DNA of 64,000 bases from JALYGY01 sp963800975 (GCA_963800975.1 CAWDDB010000013.1:434001-498000), one strand, 5' to 3'. Shown: positions 44,111 to 53,384, counted from the first letter of the stretch. A program made the numbers and translations. The notes: a model not told the origin generated them from the sequence alone.

Positions 44111-44215
44111 CGAAGCCTTTTGCGAGAATGTCACGGCGGGACGTATTTATTCCTGCCTTTGCTAGCATTCTAGAGGAGACGGTGGTCGAACAAGGATCGG
44201 GGAGAGCGGGAGAAG

Positions 44216-44842
44216 ATGCCTGAGGAGCGAGAGATCAGCTTCGAGCGTCTGGCCGATTGGGTTGACGGGAGGCTCTCGGAGGACGACGCCAGGGTCGTGG
44301 AGGAGCGGGTCGCCGTGGCCGACGAGTCGGTGCGCGCCGAGGCCGACTGGTTGAGAGCCTTTGCGCGGGCGAGCGAGTACGCCGTGATCGACGCGCCGCC
44401 CCCCGAGGTGCGCGAAGCGCTGATCCGTCGCTTCGAAGCGTACGCCGAGGGCAGGCGCTCTCCGGGTCTCCTGCGGCGCCTGGTCGCGACGCTCTCGTTC
44501 GACAGCGGGTTGAGTCCTGCCCTCGGCGTACGCTCGGCCGCCTCAGGGGAGGCGCAACGGCAGCTAGTCTTCACCACCGACGCGGCCGAGATAGCGCTCA
44601 ACGTCAGGGCGCGACCTGGTGACGGGGGCCTGGATCTCGACGGCCAGGTATTCCCCACGGACGACACGGATCCCGCCTCCTTCAGCGTCCAGCTGCTGAG
44701 CGGCACGGACGAGGTTGGCATAACGGGCGCCGACGAGCTGGGCGAGTTCGGCTTCGAGGGCGTGCGGCCGGAGACCTACCAGATCCTGGTTAGCAGCGAC
44801 GCGGTGGAGATCCTGATCTCTCCCATCGAGTTGAGGACGTAG
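44216..44842 (+). CDS. Anti-sigma-like protein with beta-domain tail
   Basis: The 208-residue product opens FERLADWVDGRLSEDDARVV, the helical pattern of anti-sigma N-domains, but without the His-x3-Cys-x2-Cys zinc motif and without any membrane helix. The C-terminal 90 residues (ALNVRARPGDGGLDLDGQVF, FEGVRPETYQILVSSD) look like a carboxypeptidase-regulatory or CNA-B-like beta sandwich. The ATG follows GGGAGA. It lies between the sigma factor and the CHAT protease (10-nt gap), suggesting that it holds the sigma factor and is a target or adaptor of the protease. This is inference. Confidence 0.6.
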   Translation: MPEEREISFERLADWVDGRLSEDDARVVEERVAVADESVRAEADWLRAFARASEYAVIDAPPPEVREALIRRFEAYAEGRRSPGLLRRLVATLSFDSGLSPALGVRSAASGEAQRQLVFTTDAAEIALNVRARPGDGGLDLDGQVFPTDDTDPASFSVQLLSGTDEVGITGADELGEFGFEGVRPETYQILVSSDAVEILISPIELRT

Positions 44843-44851
44843 AATGGGCTG

Positions 44852-47743
44852 GTGCCGTCTGGGAAGGAGACACCCCCCGATCTCGTAGAAGACCTGCTGT
44901 CTCTGCCGACGTGGCAGGAGAAGTCGGGGTTACTCCGCGGCGCTGGTTTGCTCGACGCGGAAGGAATTGGCGGACTGCTCGATGCGGCCGAGCGGGCCCT
45001 ATACGATAACCCGGAAAGGGCGCACCGGCTCGTCGAGCTGTGCGCCAGGCTGGCCGAAGAGGCAGACGTCCCCGCCCTCGTACCGCGGGTCGACTACGTG
45101 CGCGTCCAGACGCACTTTATCAACGGCGAGTTCGACGCGGCGCTTCGCATGACCGAATCCGCACGAAGCGGTTATGCCGAGCAGGGGATGGCCCTGGAGG
45201 CCTTGCGCACCAACGTCGGGAAGATGGCGGCCCTGATCGAGCTCGGGCGCTACCGGGAAGCGCTCGGGGCCGGCCGGCTCGTCCTGGACACGCTGGACGG
45301 CAAGCGCGGCGCCGCCGTGAGGCCGACAGCGCGCGAGCGCAAAATGCTGGTCGCGCTTGTGCAGCAGAACCGCGGCGGTTGCCTGGAGCACATGGGCCTG
45401 TACCAGGAGGCCCTCGACGCTTACGCGGAGTCCGAAGAAGGATACCGAGACCTCGGGCTGACCGAACGTCTCGGCGAGGTGCTTGACAACAGGGGCAACA
45501 TTCTGTCCTACCTTGGCCAGGGCAGCGAGGCGCTGGCGTCGCACGAGGCAGCCGCCGCCATCTTCGAAGAGGCGGACCTGACCGTCCCGTACGCCATGTC
45601 CCTGAGCAACATCGGGGAGACGCACCTGTGGCTCGCCGATTACACGAGCAGCCTCAAGGCGTTCGAGCAGGCCCGGCGCCTGCTGAGCGCGACGGGCGCG
45701 CCCGTCGTGGAGTATTTCCTGCGGCGCAACACGGCCGACGCCTACCTGGCGCTCAACCTGTACTCCGAGGCGTTGTCCTCGTACCAGGAGGCCGATGACC
45801 TGCTGCGCGGCGTCGGGATGGAGCACGACCACGCCCGGGCGCTCTGGGGCATGGGCTCAGCCCTGATGGCTCGTTCGGAGCTGGGGGAGGCGGAGGAGGC
45901 GCTGGACGAAGCCGTCCGGTTGTTCGCCGCGGCGGACAACGCGCCGATGCTATCCGGGGCGATGATCGAGCAGTCGTCGCTGCTGGCGGCGCGTGGAAGG
46001 CAAGCGCCCGCCCAGGCGACGGCCAGGCGCGCGCTGGAGCTCGTCTCGGAGGATGAATGGCCGGTGCAGCACGTCTACGCGCGCCTGCGCCTGGCCGACC
46101 TGCTGCTGCCCGACGCTGCCGCGGCCGAGCCGCACCTTCTGGCGGCGCGTCGCCTGGCCGACCTCCTGGCGTTACCGCAACTGCGCTTCCGCTCGAACGA
46201 GCGGCTCGGCCACCTGCGACGCTTGCAAGGGCGCGACGAGGAGGCGCTCGCGCTCCTCGAAGCAGCAGTGGACGAGGTCGAGCGCCTGCGCGGGTCCGTC
46301 GCCCAGGACGCCTTGCGCGCCTCCTTTCTGCGCGACAAGACGGCCGCCTACGAGGATCTGCTGCAGCTGCACCTCGCGCGCGGCGACGACGCGAGCGTCC
46401 GCCGCGCCTTCGGGGTGGCCGAGCAGGCCAAGTCTCGCACGCTCGTGGACCTGCTCACAGGCGTGGCGCAGAGGACGCCGGCCGGGGCGTGGGATCCCGG
46501 ATCTCTGCAGAGCATCCGGACCCTGCAAGCCGACCTCAACGCGACCTTCAGCCGCATGCTCGGCATCTCGGAGGAGGTCCACGCCGCGCCACTCCGGGAC
46601 CTGCGAGACCGGGCCGTCTCTCTGGAGAGGGAGATCAGCCGGCTACGGTTGCGAGCCGCGGCCGCGGGCTCCTCGCCCGACCCTTTCTCGGCCCCCGCAT
46701 CGCCGGACGATGCCGTCGGCGGGCTCCCCCGAGACGCGGCGTTGATCGCCTACCACACGGTCGGCGACGAGATCATGGCGTTCGCCGCAACAGGCGGCGC
46801 CGTACGCGCCGTGCGGCACGTCGGCACGCTGCGCGGGGTGTGGCGTCTCCTGCGCAGGCTGGACGTCCATTGGGGCCGGACCCGCGTCGACCGGGAGTTC
46901 GCCGAACGGCACACGTCGATGCTCGAGCGGTCGGCGAGGCAGGTGCTCGCGGCGCTGCACCAGGAGTTGCTGGGGCCGCTGGAGGGGTTCTTGAAGGAGG
47001 CGGCGGATACGGACGGGACGGGAGCCGTCCCCGGCCTCGTAGTCGTGCCGCACGCCTCGCTGCACCGGGTCCCGTTCCACGCCCTGTTCGACGGCGAGAG
47101 CTACCTTATCGAGCGGTTCGAGATTTCCTATGCCCCCAGCGTGGCGGTGTACGCGTTGTGCCAGGAGAGGGAGATGCGCGACCGGGACAACGCCGCAGTA
47201 TTCGGCGTCGAGGACGCCTCGATACCCGCCGCGGCCGCCGAGGCCCGCGCCGTCGCGCAGCAACTCCCGTCGGCCGCGTTGCGCATCGGCGAGGACGCGA
47301 CCGTGGGCGCTCTGCTCGACATGGCGTCGAGCAGCGGCATCCTGCACCTGGCCTGCCACGGTTTGTTCCGCCCCGACAACCCGATGTTCTCGTCGCTCAA
47401 GCTCCACGACAACTGGCTTCTGGCCACCGACGTCATGAGCCTGCATCTCCCGGGCGCGCTCGTTACGCTCAGCGCTTGCGAGTCCGGGCGCAGCGAGGTG
47501 ATCGGGGGCGACGAGATTCTCGGCCTCACCAGGGCGTTCCTCGGGGCCGGCGCGGCGGCGCTGGTGGTCAGCCTGTGGCTGGTGCAGGACGAGTCGACCG
47601 CGCAGCTTATGAAGGGCTGGTACGCGCACCTGCGCGAGGGGAAGTCATTGGCCTCTGCCCTGCGTGCGGCCCAGCTCGATCTCAAGGACCGTTACCCTCA
47701 CCCGTACCATTGGGCCTCCTTCGTGCTCATCGGAAGGCGGTAG
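44852..47743 (+). CDS. TPR-CHAT domain protease-like protein
   Basis: This 963-residue cytosolic protein has about a dozen tetratricopeptide repeats (about residues 40-480; for example ALASHEAAAAIFEEADLTVP, AMSLSNIGETHLWLADYTSS), a helical linker, and a C-terminal CHAT domain of the caspase-like clan. The catalytic dyad is His836 (HLACHGLF) and Cys876 (LSACESG), both kept. CHAT-TPR proteins act as signal-triggered proteases, including the Csx29 subunit of type III-E CRISPR systems. Here it follows a sigma/anti-sigma pair and precedes a secreted subtilase. GTG 44852 is the likely start though the ribosome site is weak. Confidence 0.9.
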   Translation: MPSGKETPPDLVEDLLSLPTWQEKSGLLRGAGLLDAEGIGGLLDAAERALYDNPERAHRLVELCARLAEEADVPALVPRVDYVRVQTHFINGEFDAALRMTESARSGYAEQGMALEALRTNVGKMAALIELGRYREALGAGRLVLDTLDGKRGAAVRPTARERKMLVALVQQNRGGCLEHMGLYQEALDAYAESEEGYRDLGLTERLGEVLDNRGNILSYLGQGSEALASHEAAAAIFEEADLTVPYAMSLSNIGETHLWLADYTSSLKAFEQARRLLSATGAPVVEYFLRRNTADAYLALNLYSEALSSYQEADDLLRGVGMEHDHARALWGMGSALMARSELGEAEEALDEAVRLFAAADNAPMLSGAMIEQSSLLAARGRQAPAQATARRALELVSEDEWPVQHVYARLRLADLLLPDAAAAEPHLLAARRLADLLALPQLRFRSNERLGHLRRLQGRDEEALALLEAAVDEVERLRGSVAQDALRASFLRDKTAAYEDLLQLHLARGDDASVRRAFGVAEQAKSRTLVDLLTGVAQRTPAGAWDPGSLQSIRTLQADLNATFSRMLGISEEVHAAPLRDLRDRAVSLEREISRLRLRAAAAGSSPDPFSAPASPDDAVGGLPRDAALIAYHTVGDEIMAFAATGGAVRAVRHVGTLRGVWRLLRRLDVHWGRTRVDREFAERHTSMLERSARQVLAALHQELLGPLEGFLKEAADTDGTGAVPGLVVVPHASLHRVPFHALFDGESYLIERFEISYAPSVAVYALCQEREMRDRDNAAVFGVEDASIPAAAAEARAVAQQLPSAALRIGEDATVGALLDMASSSGILHLACHGLFRPDNPMFSSLKLHDNWLLATDVMSLHLPGALVTLSACESGRSEVIGGDEILGLTRAFLGAGAAALVVSLWLVQDESTAQLMKGWYAHLREGKSLASALRAAQLDLKDRYPHPYHWASFVLIGRR

Positions 47744-47789
47744 AGCAAAGGGTTCCTGGCAGGGCGCGGCGCGGCCGATCATTAGGAAA

Positions 47790-47822
47790 CTCTAACGCTG
47801 CTATCACCGGACTCTAATCGGC
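47790..47822 (+). promoter_or_regulatory. Phased direct-repeat box upstream of the subtilase gene
   Basis: Three adjoining 11-mers: CTCTAACGCTG (47790-47800), CTATCACCGGA, CTCTAATCGGC (47812-47822). The outer two share CTCTAA 22 bp apart. The 20 bases from 47781 match 16 of 20 with those from 43281. The subtilase start is 66 nt downstream; TATCTT at about 47829 may be the -10 box. A regulator of the OmpR/PhoB type is a good candidate binder. Confidence 0.55.
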
Positions 47823-47887
47823 GCGCTGTATCTTCGAGTGCAACCGAAGGAGAGGGTCAGACGCGTTCTGCCCTTCGGAAGGAAGCA

Positions 47888-49261
47888 ATGGAGCCCACAA
47901 CCAGACGGCCTGGGGCCACGACCGGAGTAGCGGGGACCCGTTGCTGGCGCACGTACCTCTTGCTGATTGTGGCGGCCGCCCTCTCGACGCTGCTCCTTCT
48001 CTCGGTGGCCCATCCGGCGAGCGCCGACGATGACGACGATGACGGTGGCGAGAACGTTGCTCGCCAGATCGTGGTGAAGATGCAGCCTACGGCCAACGTT
48101 GGCTACATCAACAACAAGTACAACACCCGCACGATCGAGGCTCTGCCTGGCGGCGAGAGGGTCTACCTGTTGAGGACTCCGGCGCAGCCGAGCCCGGCCG
48201 CCCTGGCGGCCAGGATAGAAAGGAACGAGCCGCAACGCGTTGTGTACGCCGAGCCCAACTTCACGGCCGGGTCGCCCGAGGGCAGCAAGCGGCACAGGGC
48301 GTTCCCTGGCGGCACCCCCGAGCCGTCCCCCGAAGCCGAGCTCTACCGCACGCAGTATGCCGTCGACGCGCTCGGGCTGCCCGACGCGCACGGTATCAGC
48401 GGCGGCGCGGGCGTGGTGATAGCGGTCGTCGACACGGGCGTGCAGGCGAACCACCCTGAGCTATCGGGCAGGCTGACCCCGGCGCGCTACGACTATGTGG
48501 ACAACGATCGCGTTCCCGCCGACGTGGGCAACAACAGGGACGACGACCGCGACGGCGTGAGGGACGAGATGGTCGGGCACGGCACTCACGTCGCCGGCAT
48601 CGCGGCGCTGGCCGCGCCCGAGGCCAGGATCATGCCGGTGCGCGCGCTCGATTCCGAGGGCCGCGGCACGACCTTCGGGGTGGCCAGGGCGATAACCTAC
48701 GCGGTGAGGAGCGGCGCGGACGTGGTGAACCTGAGCCTCGGTTCGTCGCGGGAGTCGGAGCTGCTCGAGGATCTACTCGAAGACGATGACGACGACGAGG
48801 AAAGGGGCACAATCTTGGTTGCCGCCGCCGGAAACGACTACAACAGCGCCCCGCAGTACCCGGCGGCCGAGGAAGGCGCCATAGCGGTAACCTCGGTCGG
48901 CGAGGCGCCGGCCGGCGGCGAGCCCGCGCAGTCCGACTTCGCCAACTTCGGGCGCTGGGTTACCATCGCGGCGCCGGGCGAGGGCATCTACGCTCCGTTC
49001 CCGACCGGCCGGTACGCGGCGTGGGACGGGACCTCGATGGCGACGCCGTTCGTGGCCGGACAGGCCGCCCTGATCAAGAGCCTCAGGCCTGCCGCGAGCC
49101 CGGAGTGTGTGGGCGGCATCATAGGCGAGACCGCGCGCCCGCTCACGGTGGCCGACCCCACCGGCACCCGGCTCGGTAGCGGCCACGCCGACGCGGGGGC
49201 CGGCGCGGCGTACGCCGCCGACCAGACGAACCGTTGCCCCTCGGGAGGCGACGACGACTGA
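47888..49261 (+). CDS. Secreted subtilisin-family serine peptidase (S8)
   Basis: The 457-residue protease has a long signal peptide (helix at about 23-42, cleavage near ASA-DDD), an acidic stretch, an I9-like propeptide and a subtilase domain with Asp182 (VVDTGVQ), His231 (GHGTHVAG) and Ser383 (GTSMATPF), all intact. A second acidic loop (EDLLEDDDDDEE) sits before the oxyanion region. The end is short and acidic without an anchor, so it is probably released. ATG 47888 follows GGAAGGAAGC; an imperfect hairpin (CCGAAGG...CCTTCGG) lies in the leader. It is 145 nt after the CHAT gene but has its own regulatory box. Confidence 0.92.
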   Translation: MEPTTRRPGATTGVAGTRCWRTYLLLIVAAALSTLLLLSVAHPASADDDDDDGGENVARQIVVKMQPTANVGYINNKYNTRTIEALPGGERVYLLRTPAQPSPAALAARIERNEPQRVVYAEPNFTAGSPEGSKRHRAFPGGTPEPSPEAELYRTQYAVDALGLPDAHGISGGAGVVIAVVDTGVQANHPELSGRLTPARYDYVDNDRVPADVGNNRDDDRDGVRDEMVGHGTHVAGIAALAAPEARIMPVRALDSEGRGTTFGVARAITYAVRSGADVVNLSLGSSRESELLEDLLEDDDDDEERGTILVAAAGNDYNSAPQYPAAEEGAIAVTSVGEAPAGGEPAQSDFANFGRWVTIAAPGEGIYAPFPTGRYAAWDGTSMATPFVAGQAALIKSLRPAASPECVGGIIGETARPLTVADPTGTRLGSGHADAGAGAAYAADQTNRCPSGGDDD

Positions 49262-49468
49262 CCCGCGTGCCGGCAATAGGCCGGCCACGCGCGACGCAGC
49301 TGCAGGCCCAGAGCAGTTGTCGCGGGCTCTCGCGTGGCCGCAGCGTCTCCACCTGTGCGAACATTCCCCGCGTCAACGATCGGGCGCCGACGCGCCCTGG
49401 ACCAGGTGAAGGAGACGCGTGGGAAGGCGAGACGGGGTAACTTCTCCGTCGGGCATAAGGCCGTCACG

Positions 49469-50155
49469 ATGGTCGGCGGTAGCGAGCAGGGCAGATCAAG
49501 CTCCGGAGGCCTCGCGGGCGTGCTAGACGATCTGGTAGCGCTGATCGGCCGGTACGGCTACCTCGTGGTCTTCTTCGGGGTGATGCTCGAGAGCGCGGGG
49601 GTTCCGCTGCCGGGCGAGACCATACTGATCGCGGGCGGCTCGCTGGCCCACCAGGGGGTTCTGAACCTGGGGCTTGTGGTGCTCCTCGGCATCCTGGGCG
49701 CCGTGGTCGGCGACCAGTTCGGCTACTGGCTCGGGCGCAAGGGCGGGCGCCCGGCCGTGTTGCGCTGGGGACGCTACGTGTTTATCACCCCGGAACGCCT
49801 CGCCCGGGCCGAAGCGTTCTTCTCGCGCTACGGAGGAAGGGCCGTCTTTTTCGCCCGCTTCGTCGCGGGGTTGCGGGTCGTCGGGGCTCTAGTCGCCGGT
49901 ACGAACCAGATGCCGTGGGGCAGGTTCGCCCTCTACAACGCCCTCGGCGGGATCGCGTGGGCGACGGCCGCCGTCTCCCTCGGGTACTTTCTCTGGGCCA
50001 GCGTAAGCCTGGTCGAGCACTGGGTCGGGCAGGTCTCGATCGTCCTGGTGGCCGCCGTGGTAGTCGGCCTGGCGCTGCGCTGGGTCTACCGGAGGGCGAC
50101 GCGCCCGGTGACCCCGGCCGAGGCCGCCCCCGACTCCGACGAGCGGTCCGTCTAG
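49469..50155 (+). CDS. DedA-family membrane protein
   Basis: A 228-residue DedA/SNARE-associated protein: VFFGVMLESAGVPLPGETIL, then GDQFGYWLGRKGG and FFARFVAGLRVVGALVAGTN are the family's re-entrant helix motifs. DedA proteins are linked to lipid flipping and membrane homeostasis. ATG 49469 has AAGG at 8-nt spacing; the earlier in-frame start at 49334 would add a basic head without support. It is followed by a small membrane gene. Confidence 0.88.
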   Translation: MVGGSEQGRSSSGGLAGVLDDLVALIGRYGYLVVFFGVMLESAGVPLPGETILIAGGSLAHQGVLNLGLVVLLGILGAVVGDQFGYWLGRKGGRPAVLRWGRYVFITPERLARAEAFFSRYGGRAVFFARFVAGLRVVGALVAGTNQMPWGRFALYNALGGIAWATAAVSLGYFLWASVSLVEHWVGQVSIVLVAAVVVGLALRWVYRRATRPVTPAEAAPDSDERSV

Positions 50156-50243
50156 CCGCGGGTCGCGAGGGGAGTACGGTTGCGCTGCCGCTGACGGTGC
50201 GCGAAGATCGGGGGTGGCGCGACGCGAAAAGGAGAGGAGCTTC

Positions 50244-50483
50244 ATGGATCTGCGGGCAGTGTTGGGAGGAGTGCTGGGATTGGTCGGCGTGGTCTGCGCC
50301 GTAGTGGGGCTATTCATACTGGAGGGCATCTCTATCGAGTTTCCTGGCCTCATTCTTGGCGCGCTGGGCTACTACTTCGGGCTCACGAGCCAGGATCGCG
50401 TAGCCCGCATTCTTGGCATCGTCGCCGTGGTCCTCAACGTCGTCTCGATGGTCGTGAGCGGGCTCACGGCGCCGCCGCAGTAG
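50244..50483 (+). CDS. Small two-helix membrane protein
   Basis: From ATG 50244 (GGAGAGGAG 4 nt upstream) the frame encodes 79 residues with hydrophobic segments at about 5-28 and 55-75 joined by FPGLILGALGYYFGLTSQD. I do not recognise a named family, but the DUF-type pattern is common in actinobacteria. It lies between the DedA and mannosylglycerate hydrolase genes. Confidence 0.7.
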   Translation: MDLRAVLGGVLGLVGVVCAVVGLFILEGISIEFPGLILGALGYYFGLTSQDRVARILGIVAVVLNVVSMVVSGLTAPPQ

Positions 50484-50533
50484 GAGCAGTGTTGCCCAGG
50501 GTACCGGACGGCGACGACGGGAGGTAGACCTAC

Positions 50534-51880
50534 GTGGTGCAACAGGCCAGACTCGACACGCTGATCCGTCAGGCTAAGGCGGTTCTTGACTTCAACTGGA
50601 CGGGCCAGTACACGCAGCCCGGTCCCAGGCTCTACCCGCACCAGTGGTCGTGGGACTCGGCGTTCATGGCCCTGGCATACTCAACCTACGAGCCAGAACG
50701 CGCGGTGCAGGAGCTCAGGCACCTCTTCGAGGCCCAGTGGGCGAATGGTCTACTGCCCCAGCTGGTCTTCAACCCCCGCTACACTAACTACTTCCCCGGA
50801 CCAAACTTCTGGCACGCCAAGGAGAGCCCCTACGCTCCCAAGCACCGCCAGACCTCCGGCGTGGTTCAACCGCCCTTCCACGCCACCGCTGCCCTCTGCA
50901 TCCACCAGCGCGCCGGGAGCGAGACGGCGACAGAGCGGTTTCTCGAGTACGCCTACCCCAGGCTGGAGGCCTGGCACGAGTATCTCTACCGGGACCGCGA
51001 CCCCGAAGGCGGCGGGCTCGTCTACATACGCCACCCGTGGGAGAGTGGCATGGACAACGCCCCGGTGTGGGATAGGAGCATGCAGCGCCTGCACCTCAGG
51101 GCGGACCAGATCCCCCGCTACCGCCGGGCAGACATACACACCGTCTCGGCGGCCGACCGTCCGACGACCTCCGCCTACGACCGGTTCGCGTACCTGGTCA
51201 AGTTCTTCGCCGACCGCGGCTACGACGAGTCGAAGATCCGGGAAGACTGTCCTTTCCTGGTCCAGGACGTGCTGTTCAACTCGTTGCTCCACAAGGCGGA
51301 GAGGGATCTCGCGCAGATAGCGCGGGTCGTCGGCGAGGACCCCGCGCCCCACGAAGAGCGGGCGGACAAGACGAAGAAGGCCATCGAGGAGAAGCTCTGG
51401 GACGAGACCCGCGGCATCTACCTGAACCACGACCTCGTCGACGGCGAACCGATTCGTATCTACTTTGGCCCAAACCTCGTTGGACCGCTGTACGCTGGTA
51501 TCCCCGACGGAGCCAGGGCGGGGCGCGTGGTGGACACCCTGGAGAACGACGGGTTCGGCCTCTCCGACAAGAACGTCGTTCCGGTGCCGAGCTTCGAGAC
51601 CCACGGGTTCGGGTACTCGCGCGAGAGATACTGGCGAGGGCCGGTGTGGATCAACATAAACTGGTTCCTGATGCACGGGCTGGAAGATTACGGCTACGCG
51701 GAGCACGCCGATCGCCTGCGCCGGACGATCATCGACCTGTGCAAGAACGAAGGCTTCAACGAGTACTTCGACCCCGAGACCGGCGACGGTCTGGGCTCTA
51801 CCTTCTTCTCGTGGTCGGCTGCGCTCCTCCTCGACATACTGCTTGAGGATGGAAAGGATGGCAATGCAGCTAAAGGATAA
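50534..51880 (+). CDS. mgh: Mannosylglycerate hydrolase (GH63)
   Basis: The 448-residue cytosolic glycosidase has an (alpha/alpha)6 barrel of GH63. The opening LDFNWTGQYTQPGPRLYPHQ followed by WSWDSAFMALAY, the block HPWESGMDNAPVWD and the closing RGPVWININWFLMHGL match mannosylglycerate hydrolases. These split the compatible solute mannosylglycerate (and glucosylglycerate) into sugar and glycerate, and the enzyme is known from Thermus and Rubrobacter. GTG 50534 follows GGGAGGT. Its 3' end overlaps the next gene by 17 nt. It probably serves osmolyte turnover after stress. Confidence 0.85.
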   Translation: MVQQARLDTLIRQAKAVLDFNWTGQYTQPGPRLYPHQWSWDSAFMALAYSTYEPERAVQELRHLFEAQWANGLLPQLVFNPRYTNYFPGPNFWHAKESPYAPKHRQTSGVVQPPFHATAALCIHQRAGSETATERFLEYAYPRLEAWHEYLYRDRDPEGGGLVYIRHPWESGMDNAPVWDRSMQRLHLRADQIPRYRRADIHTVSAADRPTTSAYDRFAYLVKFFADRGYDESKIREDCPFLVQDVLFNSLLHKAERDLAQIARVVGEDPAPHEERADKTKKAIEEKLWDETRGIYLNHDLVDGEPIRIYFGPNLVGPLYAGIPDGARAGRVVDTLENDGFGLSDKNVVPVPSFETHGFGYSRERYWRGPVWININWFLMHGLEDYGYAEHADRLRRTIIDLCKNEGFNEYFDPETGDGLGSTFFSWSAALLLDILLEDGKDGNAAKG

Positions 51881-52631
51881 GGTCGCCGTAGTGACGGGGG
51901 CATCTTCGGGGATCGGACAGGCGATCGCTCTCGCCTTCGCGACCGAAGGCGCCGCGGTCGCGGTGAACTACGCGAGAAACGCCGAGGGCGCCGACGCGAC
52001 GGTCAAGCAGATCGAGGGCAACGGGGGGAAGGCCGTCGCGGTGCAGGCCGACGTCTCGAAACCGGACGACGTCGAGAACCTGGTCTCGCAGGCCGCGCAA
52101 AGGTTCGGCCGCCTCGACGTGATGGTGAACAACGCCGGCGTCGAGCACAAGATGCCGTTCCTGGATACGCCCGTGGAGGTGTGGGACGAGGTCATCGCCA
52201 TCAACCTCACGGGTCCGTGGCTAGGCTGCCAGGCGGCGGCCCGCCAGATGGTGAGCCAGGGCGGACCCGGCCGCATCATAAACGTCTCCTCCGTGCACGA
52301 GGATCTGGCAATGCCGACCAACTCCCCTTACTGCGCCGCCAAGGGCGGCGTGCGCATGCTGACACGTACATTGGCGGTGGAGCTGGCTACCCATGGCATC
52401 ACGGTCAACAACGTCGCCCCCGGCGCGGTGGACACACCCATGGACGCCCCGCTAAAGCGGAACCCGGACCTTATGCAGGAGCTCCTATCCGAGATACCCC
52501 TCGGCAGGATGGCCAAGCCAGAAGAGGTGGCCAGCATGACCGTCTACCTGGCCTCCGACGCCGCCGCCTACGTCACGGGCAGCACCTTCTTCGTGGACGG
52601 AGGCATGATCCGGCACTCCGGGACCCTGTAG
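51864..52631 (+). CDS. Short-chain dehydrogenase (glucose 1-dehydrogenase-like)
   Basis: A 255-residue classical SDR: cofactor motif TGASSGIG, NNAG, catalytic Ser in NVSSVHE, and Tyr-x3-Lys in YCAAKGG; the tail YVTGSTFFVDGGM is also typical. It resembles glucose 1-dehydrogenases. I start at ATG 51864 because GGAAAGG lies just before it; ATG 51849 and 51858 are in frame too. The gene overlaps the mgh 3' end, so the sugar released there may be oxidised here (inference). Confidence 0.88.
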   Translation: MQLKDKVAVVTGASSGIGQAIALAFATEGAAVAVNYARNAEGADATVKQIEGNGGKAVAVQADVSKPDDVENLVSQAAQRFGRLDVMVNNAGVEHKMPFLDTPVEVWDEVIAINLTGPWLGCQAAARQMVSQGGPGRIINVSSVHEDLAMPTNSPYCAAKGGVRMLTRTLAVELATHGITVNNVAPGAVDTPMDAPLKRNPDLMQELLSEIPLGRMAKPEEVASMTVYLASDAAAYVTGSTFFVDGGMIRHSGTL

Positions 52632-52780
52632 ACGAGACAAGATTTCCGGATAGCCCGTAGACTTGGTACATTCGCCCTTGGCGGCAATATCGGCTTGCCC
52701 CACTCCAGCGTATGATATGTATGTTATTTGAGGCGCCAGGGAAGGGTGACCGTGTCGACGATGGAGGTGATCCCTAGAAG

Positions 52781-53215
52781 ATGGCTGCGGTAGATGATGT
52801 AGACCGGCTAATCGAGCAATACCAGATAGCCTTGGGGGAGTTCGTCAAAGGGGACCCCGAGCCCGTTGAGGAGTTGTGGTCCCATCGAAAAGACGTAAGC
52901 CTCGCCAACCCCCTTGGCCCTCCCGCCCGTGGATGGGAGCAAGTCGCTCAGACTATCGAGCGTGCGGCATCAATTTTTCGAGATGGCGAGATTGTCGGCT
53001 TCGAGCCCGTGGCGAAGTACGTAACCCAAGAACTTGCCTACGTCGTGTGGATAGAGCGGGTAAAGGGCAAGGTTGGCGGAAGAGAGGACATTGCTCCAAG
53101 CACCCTGCGGGTTACGATGATCTTTCGTCCCGAGGCGGGAACCTGGAAAGTGGTGCATCGGCACGCCGACCCGATAACTACCCCTCAGCCGGCCGAATCG
53201 GTTTTGCAAGAATAG
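52781..53215 (+). CDS. SnoaL-like/DUF4440 protein
   Basis: A 144-residue NTF2-like protein: EQYQIALGEFVKGDPEPVEE, LANPLGPPARGWEQV and TWKVVHRHADPITTPQP (the HRHAD motif is typical of SnoaL_3-type proteins). Activity is unknown. ATG 52781 is preceded by GGAGGTGAT, nearly the full anti-SD complement. It is monocistronic. Confidence 0.85.
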   Translation: MAAVDDVDRLIEQYQIALGEFVKGDPEPVEELWSHRKDVSLANPLGPPARGWEQVAQTIERAASIFRDGEIVGFEPVAKYVTQELAYVVWIERVKGKVGGREDIAPSTLRVTMIFRPEAGTWKVVHRHADPITTPQPAESVLQE

Positions 53216-53384
53216 AGCTACCGTCTCGGCGACCTTACACCCAATATCCGAGAATGGCCTTCCACGAGCTTCGCTGAATAGGCAGGCGCGGCCTCACGAC
53301 CCCCGGCTCAGTCTTTGCAGAGTCTCCGTCGAGGGGACAAGTGCCATAGTACTCTGCCGCCTGGCTTTCGTTGTGGGGCGGCGT

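Noticed and set aside
52706..52725. TATGTATGTTA resembling a half of the 58099 TetR operator
   Set aside because: Only one arm is present and no second half lies at the right distance; probably chance in an AT-richer promoter.
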